Part shown: positions 50,410 to 62,896 of the stretch, in pieces
How the letters are laid out: each line of letters opens with the position of its first letter
How positions within the stretch are numbered: position 1 is the stretch's first letter
NCBI GenBank assembly: GCA_013399855.1
Contig: VXAY01001101.1
Coordinates: 372,001-436,000 of the forward strand
Direction: 5' to 3'
Length of the DNA: 64,000 nucleotides
Source: Oxyruncus cristatus
Taxonomy: Eukaryota; Chordata; Aves; Passeriformes; Cotingidae
The notes under the pieces: model-generated
The model's input: only the letters and a program-made list of their open reading frames with translations
What the model was told of the DNA's origin: nothing
The model's database searches: none
Made by a program: the position numbers and the translations under genes

Positions 50410-52194
50410 GTAAATTCAAAGCAAAGGGGTTTTGCTATAAAAAGGTTAATTTTTGTTTCAGTGCAGTCATGGTAACAATCTCAGTTGGTTAATAAAAATT
50501 TATAAATAAAAGGCAGTTCTTGTTTCAAACTGGATGATAAATATTTATCTCTGAGAGATATTCCATGGTAAAAAAATCTTTAATTCTTCCAATGAGCACT
50601 TGTGATTTTCTTTTAGGTAGATTTGTTGCTGCTGCCATGTGAGTGTTAGGAAACTGTGAAAGTATACAGTCAGGAAATGTATATTTCTGTTAAAAGTCTA
50701 AAAGTTTTAAGCTGCCTGTCATAATATTGTTTTTTTTCTTATACTGTCTTCTTTAGTAGAGATTAAAATAATGTGAATCAATATCTTTTGTGACATTTAT
50801 GTCTTGCACATTGCTAAAAGATATCATCGTGAGCATTGGAGAATAATATGGCAAAGAAGTAATTGATTTCCTTATCTATTGAGTTTGCAGACCAAAGCCT
50901 CTCATGGTATGAACATCCTTCCTTACAGAACTACAGTGACTTAGGTATTTGTAGTCTAACATCCAAACTTTCCTTAAAGAAACTGCCTTTTAATTTATTT
51001 TCCAGGTAAAATGCATTTTCTCAGGCCTCTAGTTGGTTTCAAAGGAACCACTCCTAAACTCTTTATGAAGCTCTTGTCTAGAAATTCCTTTAAGCCGAAA
51101 ACCAAATCTAGTAATCTAAATTATATTAACACCGATGGGAGATCAGTGCCACAATTTAATTTTGAAGTAGGATGGCAGCTGGTAACTGAATTCTGCATTG
51201 ATAGAAAGAGGGGAGAAATTTCAGCTTCTGAATGCATTATTCAGTATGTAGATGAATGACATTCAGTTCTTCCCAGTTCTCATATGTGATATGTGTGATC
51301 TCAGAGTGCATAAAGGCAATAGTAATACATAGGCAAAGTACTGCAGTACATTGCATTTTCTGAAATGTGGCCTGCCAGCCAAATGAAACATATGATCCAG
51401 GCAGCTTTTCAGTGGTGATGTGTTGCCTTGGCTTGGGCATGTGTTAGCAGAGAAGCTAGAAAATGATGTGCTTTTCACCATGTAGCAAGACTGTGCCATT
51501 ACAGATGTCTGCAGTCTGTTCCTAGTCAATTCTGCTCTCTCTCAAACACGATTCTCAACAGTTAAAAAATCTCTTTAAAAAAAAGTTTTGACTTGTGATT
51601 GTTATATGTGTTATATAGTTAATTACCTATTCAAAGACTTTTAAAAAGGGGTCCAGAGAGGCAATAAATCTAAATTTCATCAGAATTTAATAAATTGCCA
51701 GGTTATCTGTATATTGTAACTTTGAGTTAAAGAAACTTGCATGAATTGTTTCTTCTAAATTAGAAATATTTACAGGAGTTCAGATACCAGAACTCCTGGT
51801 GTTTTAAACACTTAAATACTGTATCTAACAGCATCCATTAACATTTATAGTGAAGACTAGATCAGCCAACAATTTTCTTTTGTGCTAGTATCACATAGCT
51901 ATGTGTGCATAAAGCCTTGTAGAGGTGTTTTCTTCGTTAGTTTTTACTTTGGCATTTTCCATTCTCTGAATTTTGGAGAAAACTTGTTTCTTAGCAAGAC
52001 AGGGCACAGCAGAGCAGGTGCTGTGTTGTTATCACATGCTATGTACATTACATTGCTTCCTGGTTTCTTAGGCTGCTTTCATTTTGCTAATTTTCAATAA
52101 ACTGAAATTGGTCTTTGATAGGCTTTTTTAAAAAGTACATTTTAAAAACCCACTGATTCTAGTTGTTAATTTTTTTGCTTTTTCTTTCCTTCAG

Positions 52195-52287
52195 ACACAG
52201 GTTGCTAATTGCTTTTCAGTGTTCCTGAAAAGATCTGATAGCGCAGTCTCAGTAGGCTGAGGTCAACTGTTGGTAGGCAGGAGCCAG
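52195..52287 (+). other. Candidate non-coding exon with strong splice signals
   Basis: The acceptor is strong: a pyrimidine tract of about 20 bases ending CTTTCCTTCAG at 52194, with a branch-point-like ACTGAT near 52152. The donor is CAG|GTAAGA at 52288. The 93-base interval has stops in all three plus-strand frames, so if it is spliced it would be an untranslated or long non-coding RNA exon. It ends 134 bases before the younger CR1. Of the exon-like intervals in this window it has the best signals, but no transcript evidence is available from sequence alone. Confidence 0.3.
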
Positions 52288-52421
52288 GTAAGATCTTTTG
52301 ATAGAGTTTCTCCTACTATTTACCACATAATGAAAAAAATCCCATAGGCTTTTTGCATTCTATTCCCAGCTTTCAAATGGGAATTAAGTTTATGCATTGA
52401 AAAATGCATGAAAATAGTAGG

Positions 52422-53326
52422 TTCACAGAATGGTTTGGATAGGAAGGGACCTAAAAGATCATCTCATTCCACCACCCTGCCATGGGCAGGGACACCTTCA
52501 ATAGACCAGGTTGCTTAAAGCCCCATGCAAACCGGCCTTGAACATTTTCAGATTTGAGGCATTCACAACAGTGTATCACCACCTCACAATGAATAATCTC
52601 TTCCTAATATCTAATGTAAACCTACCCTGTCACTACATGCCCTTGTCTGAAGTCCCTCTCCAGCTTTCTTGTAGAACCCCTTTAGGTACTGGAAGGTGCT
52701 ACAAGATCTCCCTCGAGCCTTCTCTTCTCCAGGCCCACCAACGCCAGCTGTCTCAGCCGGTCTTCACAGCAGAGATGCTGCAGGCCTCTGATCATCTCCA
52801 TGGCCTCCCCTGGACTTGGTCTAGCAGAGCCTTGTTCTTCTTATGTTGGGGACCCCAGAGCTGGATACAGCACTCCAGGTCGGGTCTCACAAGAGCGGAG
52901 CAGAGGGGCAGAATCCCCTCCCTTGATCTGCTACTGCCCACGCTGCTTTGGACGCAGCGCAGGACAGGGTTGGCTTTCTGGGCTGTGAGTGCACATTGAC
53001 GGATCGCCTTGAGCTTCTTACCAACCAACACCCCCAAGTCCTTCTCCCCAGAGCTGCTCTCAATCCTCTCTCCATCCAGCCTGTATCTGTGCTTGGGATT
53101 GCCCCAAACCACGTGCAGGACCTTGCCCTTGGCCTTGTTGACCTTGATGAGATCCTCATGATGAGGCCCATCTCCCGGGCCTGTCCAGGCCCTCCAGCGT
53201 GTTGACCACACCACACTGCTTGGTGTCGTCAGCAAACTTGCTGAGGGTGCACTTGATCCCACTGCCCATTTCACCAGCAATGTTTTTAAATAGTGGTGGT
53301 CCCAATACTGACCCCTGAAAATACTG
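52422..53326 (-). mobile_element. CR1 LINE, 5'-truncated, about 0.9 kb
   Basis: The plus strand starts with TTCACAGAATGGTTTGGAT and GGAAGGGACCTAAAAGATC, the reverse complement of the avian CR1 3' end, then CCCTGCCATGGGCAGGGACA and CTTCCTAATATCTAATGTAA, giving a complete 3' untranslated region. Minus-strand translation of roughly 52800-53150 gives the reverse-transcriptase tail with NKAKGKVLH, WGNPKHRYRLDGE, EKDLGVLVGKK, QCALTAQKAN and SALVRPDLECC. The catalytic motif FADDTK is intact near 53221-53250 but in a different frame, so there is a frameshift near 53150. Relative to the copy at 18.7 kb, 21 bases (seven codons) are missing in the TGTCCAGG...CCAGCGTG segment (about 53183-53200). The copy is 5'-truncated in the polymerase just before CCCAATACTGACCCCTGA. 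It is better preserved than the other copy but inactive. Confidence 0.97.
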
Positions 53327-56300
53327 CAATTTAAGTATCTTGTTCTGAATTCTGAGGTCCTGTTGGTTTCCAGGATGAGTTGATTAACCCGTACAAAAAT
53401 AATCATGCTGTCAAAATGCCATAAAATGGTGACTAAGGACTAAATTTTTACAGAACTGCAATGACAATAGTTATCTAAGAAAAAAACCTTGAAAATGGCA
53501 GCTGCATACAAAAATAAACTCCAAAATTAATTAATAAATATAGCATTAGTAGATATGGTAAGTATCTCTAACTTACTCATTTTCAATTTTCAAATTATAG
53601 ATTGTTTACGTAGCGTTCTTCAGTGCCAGTAAAACTTTCTTTTAAATAGAAGTTTATAAGGCAAATTATCCAACTGTGAAATTGGAAACTCAACTGTTTC
53701 AGCCCATCTGAATTTTTTTAAAATGTTCCCCCACAGTAATCTGCACTTGTCTTCATAGTGCCTACAACTGAAAAGGATTATCTAGTCAGAATACATCAGT
53801 ATATAATAAATGTGCTTCATTTCTTCCACAGTCCTTAAAGCTGACAGCTGAAATGAATGTTTGTCTCAGCATTGGCACCACTGGTACTTTTGTAGAGACT
53901 ATTTCATGGTCCATTGGACCCTAAAGGACATTGTTTTTAAAGGCATATTATCAAAAGGAATGAAGCATACCGTCAGAGAGCATATCAGTATGTATTGAAC
54001 TTAAGGGCAATAGTATTGCTTAGATGATACTGTAAGGCTCTCTAGTCAAAATGTATTAAAACTAATCTTTATGCTTCTCAGCTTTCATAATTACTTTCAT
54101 GTCTAACTAGTAAATACAGGTCATGAAAGGCACTTGTAGAAATCCATAACTTTGAAAGAAGGACCGAAAAGTGCTTTATAATCAAAAGAATTTATCCTTT
54201 CTGTATGTATATAGAAAAGCTACTATCACAACTGCTGTTATACTAATGGGCTACAGTTCCACATTAATTAGCTGTCAGAGCAGCACAGCTCTGAATCCCA
54301 TTCTGCTGATTTATGGGGAAAAAAAAAAAAAAACCAAAACCCTAGCCTACATTCCCTTAAAAGTATGCAAATTCACTGTTAGGGATATTATCATGAAGTA
54401 ATCAGCTTTCTCGGAAACAGCTATTGAACTGCACAATTCAAGTTTCTGAACCTCAAAGGTTGAGAGCTCATCAGAATATTCATTGGCCACCTCACAGCCA
54501 CGGTAGGATTGTGCAGGCAGTGCCTAATTCGATACAGATTGCAGCAGTGTTCATTGGGTTAGATGCTGCATGGTCCTGACAGCTTAACTGTCAGATAAAT
54601 TGCTGCAGTTATAGAGTATGAGCAAGCCCATAAGCTGATCATATTAATGTTACAAAAATATGACACCAAAAACTAATAATGTTCTTTGAGGCATCTGGAC
54701 AGAAGCAAAATCTAATCTTGTCTAAAAGATCTCCATTAGCAGTAATCATTCTGTAATATGATCAACATATTCTTGTCAAAGCAGATAGTACAGTGCAGTA
54801 TTAGTAAAACTGATTAAACATGGCATGCTGTACTAAAATAAACCTTCAACTTCGAAAATGTGAGCCTGCTGATTACACTGGATTTGTTGGCTAGAACATG
54901 TCCAAGCCATTTTCAAAATAGCTTCTTCTGGTGATTTATTCTTAGTAAGGGAGAAATATACAGTAGTAGAAAAGAAATCAGAATGAGAAGTTAGGGCATA
55001 CAGAATTTGAACTGCTTGAGGAAGGGGAAAGAAAACCATCTGAGAAGAGTTGAGCCCTTAGTATAATAATCTTTTATTGCCTCCCAGAAAAATGCAGGTT
55101 TATACATCATTTGCTTGTAATACCTTATGATCCAATAGCATAATCAACCACAGTTCCTTCAAGGATGCACATTCTTATAGCTAAAGAATAAATACATCAA
55201 GAGCACATCAGGCTGTCTACTTCTTTGTTAAAAAAGGCCTGAGTCTTTGGGCTAAGACTTTGCAAGTTTTTGGGATGATTTGCTGAATTTTTATGCTCTG
55301 GAACATATGGTGCATGATGCTCTAATATTTCTTTCAACCAGAGAAGTTAATGAACTTAGAAGTGAGAATAAACCTGGACATCAAGCATCATGCATTTTTT
55401 GCTCAATATTGTTGTTGTCCTCTGAATGATGATCTAGAGCAATGCAGAAGTGCTAAAGAGCTGTAATTTAGTATTAAGAGAACATGTGAATGTGGTTTTC
55501 TGGTAGTTGGGCTTTTTTTGTTTGGTTTCTGTGTGTGTGTGTGTGGGGTTAATATGTATATTTTTATTAAATTTATTTAACTAATTCTTGTACAAGATCT
55601 CCCAAGCACAGCAGAATACAGCTACTTTCCCAGGAATGTGCACTCAAATGTCCAAGGAGCACACAGACTCTAGTTTAAATTATAATTGGGAAAATATTTC
55701 CCCGGCTGTGAACTGATTCCCTTTCTGGGGTTGTAAAAGGATCCAAATAGATCTGAGGAGCTTTAGTCTGCAGCATCTCAGTTCCTTGAGGCTGAGAGGA
55801 TTGTTGACAGGTTGTAATTATAGCCTGCAAGTGTTTACTTTGGCTGGAAAATTACTGAGTACCTTAAACAGCTGGCAGCAGCAGAGTTTCTCTAGAGGAG
55901 GAATATGAGCTACAAAAGGGGCAACAGATAAGGATGGTGGATCCTGCTTTCCTGCATGGAGGAACTGAGCTGTGGCTGGCTGGGGACTCTACAAATAGTG
56001 ATGAGGAAAAACAAGGAAGGAAGGAAGGCAGGCAAGGCGTTATGGGAGAGACACAGAAGATTTTTTTTCTTGGGAAATGAGGAGTTGCAACCTGTTGGGT
56101 TGCATTTCAGAGGTGGAGCTGAATGGACCAGTGCTTCTGTAACTGGAAGTGAAAACGCTGTTCCCTGCAGGACAAAGGGGTTGAGTGCATGCAGAACTTT
56201 GTTATCTCAGAAGTGTAAACTCTGCTGTGAAGTGCTATGAAAGAGGGATGATGTGATTTGCAGGCTTTAAGTAGGTTGAGAAGTTTGAAGACAAAATGGA

Positions 56301-57993
56301 AACAGCAAGATTTTCCTGCCTCTGTGTAACATGAACTAATTAAAACCAATTTAAGGGTAGTTTTATTCGAGAATTTGACAGTAATTCCAGTGGTTAGATT
56401 AAGGAGAGAGCAAAGCAGTGAACCCAATGACAAAGGATTCGAGAAAGTCAGAAAGTACAGTCTTGAATAAAATACCCATAATCGAGAGTCTAGTTCCAAA
56501 ATAAAAATGAGATAATTTGTTTGTTTTCTGTAATGCAAAGACAATGCAGCAACCGTTAATTAGAAAAGTAACTGTTTTCAGCAGCTTTTTGCATTTTCTT
56601 TCACTCAGCCAGTTTGAACTGAACATCAAACATTTTTTTTTGTTGTTCCACTGATCAAAAGGAGAGTAGTTACACTGGGATAAAGTATTTCCCAATATTT
56701 ATCCTTGTAAAATGAAAAATAGGGCTAAGTGTTGGAAAGGCTCAGAAAATTAAGTTTAGTTTCTTCTGGCACGACCTTGTCTAACAGGATGGGCATCTGT
56801 ATCATGATGTTATACTGTCCTCATGAGAGAGATGCCTCGTTTTTACAACAGGAGAGCTACTTCCAAGGTGAAAGATGTTCAATGTGAAATCGTAAATTCA
56901 ACAAGCCTACTCTGTCACAAGAAACAAATTCAATTTTACAGTAAAAATTGTACACTGAGTATCTGTGCTTCTAAAATGAACTTGGGCTGGTGATAAATGA
57001 GATCAGAGCAATAGATGTCAGACCCTCTAAATTATATGGGCTAGACTGACACACACAGTGAAGTAAAAGGAAATGAGGGTGTACTCGTTTGTATTAATAA
57101 TCCCATGCTAGGTATCTTTTAATTTGTGTGTGTGAAATAGATGAAAATATTTTCAACTTTTCCCCATCTAGTGCCCGACACCGGCTCCCAGGAGGTGCAG
57201 GGTTTGCTGACCACTGTCAGAAATTTTTGTCACTGGCACATTTTCCCCCCTTTACAAGAAGCAAGAAGGCAGCTGCCACTGAGACACCGTCTGGGTCAGT
57301 CTGCCTCCCATGCTGATGAACTTACAGGCAAGCCCTTGCTGAGACTGCATCAAGGACCAGTTTTAACTTCGCAGTACAGTGACTTACTTTTTAAACATTT
57401 TTCCCTGATGATTTAGCCCTTAAAAGTTATCCTCACAAGGTACATCATTTAAATAGGATTTCAAACCAGAAATAATGCTTCAGTCATATTTTATTAGAAG
57501 TAATAACTCACTTTGTAATGAAATCTTAACTCCACCAGCAGTCAAACTGAATGAATACAAAGGAACGTAGATATTCAAGCACAGAAAACCAGTTCTCTCA
57601 TTTTCCTTTCTTCTGTCTGTACCATGAAATAATTTCCTCTTATTAAGGCAGTATATTTCAGAGGAATTACAATTTATACACAATGAATATTATCTTAAAA
57701 TATTATTGTTTTTTGGATACTTTTAGTGAGAGAACTATTGAGCAAGTCTTTCTCTGTAAGATGTAGAAGCAGAAATTAAACAGAAAGAGTGCTCTATGTC
57801 ATTTGTAGTAGGAAATATGGGTACTGGGTTCACAGATATTTTTTATAAATCCACAGTAACAGATTTTTGCATTTCTTCGGAAAACTTTAACATTGAGATA
57901 AATTTGGTAAAATGTGTTCTTGGACTTACTATGTTGCACTGTATCCTGGACTTTTGGTAATGATTATACCTAATGTGGCCTTCTGATTTACAG
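53327..57993. other. Unique AT-rich non-coding stretch
   Basis: Contents are a 15-base A run at 54319-54333, a motif-rich interval at 54460-54680, a TG run at 55531-55544 and GGAA repeats at about 56014-56030. Open frames on the minus strand at 56107-56695 overlap each other and resemble no family. No gene is recognised. Confidence 0.6.
54460..54680. promoter_or_regulatory. Motif-dense interval, possible conserved enhancer
   Basis: Within about 220 bases there is an exact inverted pair CTGACAG (54576-54582) and CTGTCAG (54588-54594), presenting two MEIS/TGIF-type TGACAG sites, followed by a GATAA at 54594 on, plus ATTCATTGG and TTCATTGGG. The base texture is more balanced and less repetitive than the flanks. 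Enhancer function is a guess from appearance; conservation was not tested. Confidence 0.2.
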
Positions 57994-58258
57994 CTATCCA
58001 GAGATGCCCAGCGTTGCCACGGAACTTAGACCTGCACTAATCAGCACAGCTGAGGGTGATTTCAGAGAAAAACCTCTCTTGGGAGTGACGCTGACAGTGT
58101 GCTGCGGTTGTGAATCGTCTTTAAAACCTTCTCCATTGTGTGTGAAGGACATCCCCTCAATTAAGGGGTTTGGTGGTTTGCTCAAGTCAACCCTGCTGTG
58201 TTCAGCAGGTTTGCATTGAAGAGCGAGTCAGCTGGATTTCAAGATACTGCCATTAAAG
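57994..58258 (+). other. Possible exon (265 bases), unrecognised
   Basis: An acceptor-like CTTCTGATTTACAG ends at 57993, with a branch-like ACCTAAT upstream, and an AAG|GTAACT donor follows at 58259. The interval is richer in GC and CpG than its surroundings. A plus-strand frame from the ATG at 58004 gives 71 codons, rich in Ser and Leu, and stops before the donor, so it would be either a terminal-type or a non-coding exon. The minus strand is open for 63 codons over the same bases. I recognise neither peptide. Confidence 0.2.
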
Positions 58259-59378
58259 GTAACTCTGAATCAAATCCTTATTTAATAATTTCCTTTCTCT
58301 AAAATTTATTACAAACTGCTCGTGTGTATTTTCTGCAAAGGGTTTTCTGCAGGTTTTGAAAGTTGAGGAAATAGCACCATCCTTTTCTTCCCAGTAACTC
58401 GTGTTTCAAATAGGATGGATCATAAATCCTTTCAATCTTGCTGGATAAGTAGTATGAAAAAGTTATTTGACCTCCTGACAAAATAGAGTTGCTCGGTGCC
58501 CACTCACAATGATGTGTGTCCAGGCCAGTGATAACTGCCATGTCTTACAGGCAGAAGACATTATGGCTGTGATGCAATCTAATATAAAAATCAAGAGAAT
58601 AGGAAGGTCGCATGGTGGTGAAATATCCCATTCATGTGTTGTACCACTTAGAACTTCTCATAATCATAACTTGCCTTGACCTTGTGAACTACAGTCCAAG
58701 AGCTCTGGTTGTGTAAGTGTATGGCACAGAGCACATACAGCTAAGTCAGGCTTATTCTGATACACCGACAAGTAGCCTAGGTATGTACAGGGAAAAAAAA
58801 AAAAGTCACTTTTATATATTTTAATTAGACAGAATGAAATCTGGCTACGAATAATTTAGTAGCCTGATCTGCCTGATTGCTGAGAACTACCTTACAAATT
58901 TTGTAATTTGTAACTGTCCTTGTGGGCATGGCCTGTGCTCTAAACAAACTGGTAAAAAAAAAACAACAAAGGGGACAAAATGTGAGCATGCTTCCCATGC
59001 ATCGCCCATGTCTATCCAACCAGAAGAAAACCTCAAAGAAATGGAATAGTCAGGGGTCAGTTTTTCTCATTACAAAGATCTTCCAGCAGTAACACACCTG
59101 TGTTTTGGTGAAAAGTGAAAGACTGTCAGGGAGAGGGCAGATCAGAATGATTCTTGGTTATTAAGAATACATCAAATTGGTAGTGTGTTTGTGTGTGTAA
59201 TAGTTTATGTCCTATTCTGAGTGGAAGAATATTACAATGCTGAAACCGCATTGTTGCTGAGGAATGCTTTGCTGGTATTTTGGGAAGAGTCAGAGGTTAA
59301 AAATCTCAATCTTGATCTGAATTTCCCTAACTTTCAGAAAAATTTTATAGCTCCGCTATATAAAAAAATTAAAACTTT

Positions 59379-59425
59379 CAACTTTTTTTCAGGTTTTTTT
59401 CAACTTTTTTTTCAGGTTTTTTTTT
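59379..59425 (+). repeat. Two-copy tandem repeat of a T-rich unit
   Basis: CAAC, a T run, CAGG and another T run occur twice back to back (59379-59400 and 59401-59425). Each unit looks like a polypyrimidine tract plus acceptor (TTTTTTTCAG|G). It probably arose by slippage. Confidence 0.8.
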
Positions 59426-60617
59426 CATTTGTATTAAAATTCTTACAGTATGCACTCTTTGTGTGGTAATTTTGGATGTTTTTTAAATAAAATAAAACTG
59501 TTTATGATAAAGGGAAAAGACATTACCAAAATTGCTCTTTTGTATTTTGCTTTGTAAGTGAACAGAAATAAACAAGTAAAAATAGCAGGTTTTATTGCAA
59601 GAGGAAGAAAGAGAAATGAATATAATTTCCTGAGGAAGAAAATGGTAGTTACACCACCAGATGTTGAAATTATGCACATTAAAATATTTTTGTACTAATT
59701 CAACTTCTTAGCAGGAAATAGCTCTATGAATAGTTACACTTAACCTTCTTCAGTGGGCCAGATGGGTTAACATGGCAAAACAGCATAAAGAATTGTGATG
59801 GTGTTACTTATAATTCAGTACCCAAAATGCTGAAATAACTGAATTCTTGAGGAAAAAATACTTAATGTGTTTAATTATTGTACTAAAGACTTGTGGTCCA
59901 AGGGTTATCTGTAATTACTCTTGGTGAGTTTACTTCATATTATTTTTCCCTTTTTTCTTTAAAAATTTCTTCAGAAATGGAGTACTTGTTCCAGTGAAGT
60001 GAAACTAAGCTAATACGAAAGTTTATGAAATTAATTTAAAGTTTTTGTTATATGTTCCAGAAAAAGTGTTTCAGAAATCTTTTACACGTTTTTGGAGGAT
60101 AGCTGGATGTTTCAAAAAAGTAAGAAGCTTAACAAACTGACTCCAAAGAGGTAGTTATTAAGTATTGTGCACCTACAAGGGACTTACTATAGGAAGCAGT
60201 TTGGCATTTACTTATTTCTAAAAACTGAAGCATTGTGGGGAAGTTTCAAGCTTGTTTCTGTTTTTTAACAACTTGCCTGGCTGATGTCTGACTGAGGTCT
60301 ATCAAGCTCCATTTGATTTGTTTCGGTAGTTACAGCTGTGGGAACAGCCAAGGGACCATTTCTGAAAAATACACCTAAACTCATATGATGTTTGAAGGTA
60401 ATAAGAGTTTTAATATATCCCTCTCAGTAAAAATGTATTTCCCCCTTTCTTGTAAAAGACACTATAACATACATCTCTCTGAAGCCTCTGGAGAGACACT
60501 GACTGCAAAAGAAAGGGAACCACGTCCAGAATATGTTTCTACATGTCTCATGTTGGACTATGTGGCATGATTTTCTTCTGTGGAAGCTCTGAGTGCTCAC
60601 AAACAGATTGACATATA

Positions 60618-60882
60618 AGAGCAGAAATGCCTCCCGAGCTGACGGGTGCAGCTGGAACTCTTGGGTCTCTCCACATGCAGAGGGACAGGTTCAAGAGGTC
60701 TGAAAATCCCTCTCTGTGCCCCGGACCACGCTGCTCCTGCCCAGAACCAGGGCCAGGGGGCAGCAGGGGAGCAGCAGCTGCAGGGACTTGGGGTGTTCTG
60801 GTAGCAGGGGAAGGTGGGTCCTGAGACCCCAGGCACGGCTGGAGGCAGGAATGGGCCCTGGCCCACGCTGAGAGCAGCTGTG
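60618..60882. other. GC-rich pocket
   Basis: An island of about 265 bases, clearly richer in G and C than its surroundings, with about seven CpGs and many GGGG/CCCC and CAGCAG-type words. It creates overlapping long open frames on both strands (up to 162 codons on minus) that are compositional. It could be a weak CpG island or an unrecognised old repeat. Confidence 0.5.
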
Positions 60883-62874
60883 GAATCATGGCCAGTCATG
60901 GCAGGGAGCAACAGCCAATGTGAGACTGGGGAAAGAGCATCTTCATGAGGGCTGCTTTGGAGCAATACAGAGAAAAAATGGTCATGGGCTGGCCCTGTCT
61001 GTGTGTGCAAGCCTTTAGAACTGAATAATATCCATTTATCACTGAGTATTTCTATCAAAAGAAACAGGATTCCATTCCGATTCAAGGGATGCCTGGTGCC
61101 ATAATTTTGTTCAGAACCTTTTTTTTTTCCATTCCATGAATATTAGTGTCTAATGGAGTTGGAAAAGAGTAAAAAGCTTGATTATAATGAAAATAATTTT
61201 AATGAGCATATCAAGTGAGTGCAATTAAAATCTAAATACATAAATAATATGCCATTCTAATTAGAAGTGGGTTTTTTTCCAGAATGCTTATTAAGGGTGT
61301 TTTTGTGCTTTATCTTTTATGATTTTTCAAGTTAACTGAATGTATAGGCCACTCCACACTGTGAAAAGAATATTCAAGAATTTTTTTTATTATTTTGCTA
61401 AAGCTTCAGCAGTTACCCAATGTTCTTGTTTATCTTTCCTAGCACAAAATTATTTTTTTGAAAAAGTATGTCTGCACCATCTTCATTAACGCTCCAGCTG
61501 TTTTGGCTTGTTAATATTCATACCAGTGAGTCACTGTTTCTTGATTGATAAGTGATTGAACTAACTCAGTATGTTTTATTCAGTCAGAGTTCCATTTTTA
61601 GGCCCAGTCCTCTATTAAAGTGTGCAGGAGTCGGCACGTGAGGATAGAGGGAACATGGGAATACAAAGGAGAGATATCATGCCTTGGAGAGCCTTGTAAA
61701 AGTGTTTGGAGGGGAATTGTCTCCGCAGAGCTCATGGCAGGATTGTTAGCTACTGTGGTTTATATCAGTGCACTGGTGACTCAGTTACCATTGCTCTGGG
61801 CTCGGTTGCCTAATTCAGGACCAAGACCATTAGGATCACATTTCTTGTGTTTCCCTAATCTGAAGAATTTAGTAACAGCATCATGTGTACAAGTGATGAA
61901 GGTTTTTGCCAGTGTACCAAAATCTACTTTCTAAATGCATTACATGAGGTGCTAATAGATTTAACAATCTGTATGTTATTTTTCTGCCAAAACCCAAAAT
62001 TTTAAAAGGCTATAAAGCAAATTAGTGGCTTGCTGGCTTATTTTTGTCTCCATTCTGTAAAAAATTAGTGACTGGGTAGTGTATTGATGGCACATTATAG
62101 CAAGAGGAAGACATACTTTGTTTTTAAAATTTCATGGAATTATAGACATGAGAAATTGAATGGCATATTAATTTGGTAATGTACTCTTAAGTATAGGATT
62201 GCTGTCATGCATACAACTTATATACTTTTTCACATTAATAAATGAATGATGATGCTATGATCTCTAGTTCTCATCTTCTGCTGAAGAAGATTCTACTTAA
62301 ATACTTGTTTGAATTGCTACAACTAGAGATACTTTCTATACAATGCATTGACTTGAACCAAGAAAATTCTGGTTTGAAAGGCTCCCACAACCTCACATGC
62401 CATAGTATGTACAACTTTTGGTACATTCACAGTGAGATAGACAGGTTTACCAGACAGAGAGAATAAGAGGTGATTGGAACACTTTAGATCTAGAGGTAAG
62501 GGGAATAAAAAGAGAGAGATTAGTTCTCTTCTTGTTTACTGGTGCATCTCATGACCAGTCCAACAGGAACTAGGTGTGCCGAACAAAGACCTTTCAGCTG
62601 AGTGGGAGGCAGAAATGCCTGGATGTTGAACAGGACAAAGCTTGCAGATTTGCAGAAGGAATTTACCTATGCTGACGCTGTATATGTACTTTTATTTCAA
62701 TTCATGAAATTTAAAAGCAAAGGGGAAAAGTAGGGGTAGGCTGAAATAAACTAAAAAATTAAGATACTGAATATCAGGTGCCATGGGAGTCTGCACTGTC
62801 CATAATAGATATCTGCTCTCTGTGGGGAACCCTCAAAATGAAATCTTCCCCTTCTATTAACTCGAAAAACCCCC

Positions 62875-62896
62875 AAACAAACAAACACACACACAA
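62875..62896 (+). repeat. AAAC/CA simple repeat
   Basis: Three AAAC units run into a short CA dinucleotide run. Confidence 0.8.

Larger units (their letters stand above)
45371..52194. other. Unique AT-rich non-coding stretch
   Basis: Contents are a near-perfect palindrome at 46094-46115, an AT/CA microsatellite at 47256-47354, the second assembly gap at 48079-48097, a poly-A run at 48918-48946, and a perfect 16-bp palindrome at 50394-50409. An 82-codon frame at 51011-51259 follows an acceptor-like TTTTCCAG (ending 51005), but it has no donor or recognised family and is not called. Confidence 0.6.

Noticed and set aside
51011..51259. 82-codon frame after an acceptor-like TTTTCCAG
   Set aside because: Internal stop-free length is ordinary for the region, no donor follows, and the peptide is not recognised.
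56107..56695. Two overlapping minus-strand frames (145 and 98 codons)
   Set aside because: They overlap in different frames and have no domain or conserved motif.
57171..57195. Retroviral primer-binding-site-like GTGCCCGACACCGG
   Set aside because: No flanking long terminal repeats, polypurine tract or retroviral coding traces nearby.
60597..61085. 162-codon minus-strand open frame
   Set aside because: It spans the GC-rich pocket, overlaps other long frames on both strands, and its Pro/Ser/Ala-rich translation reflects composition.
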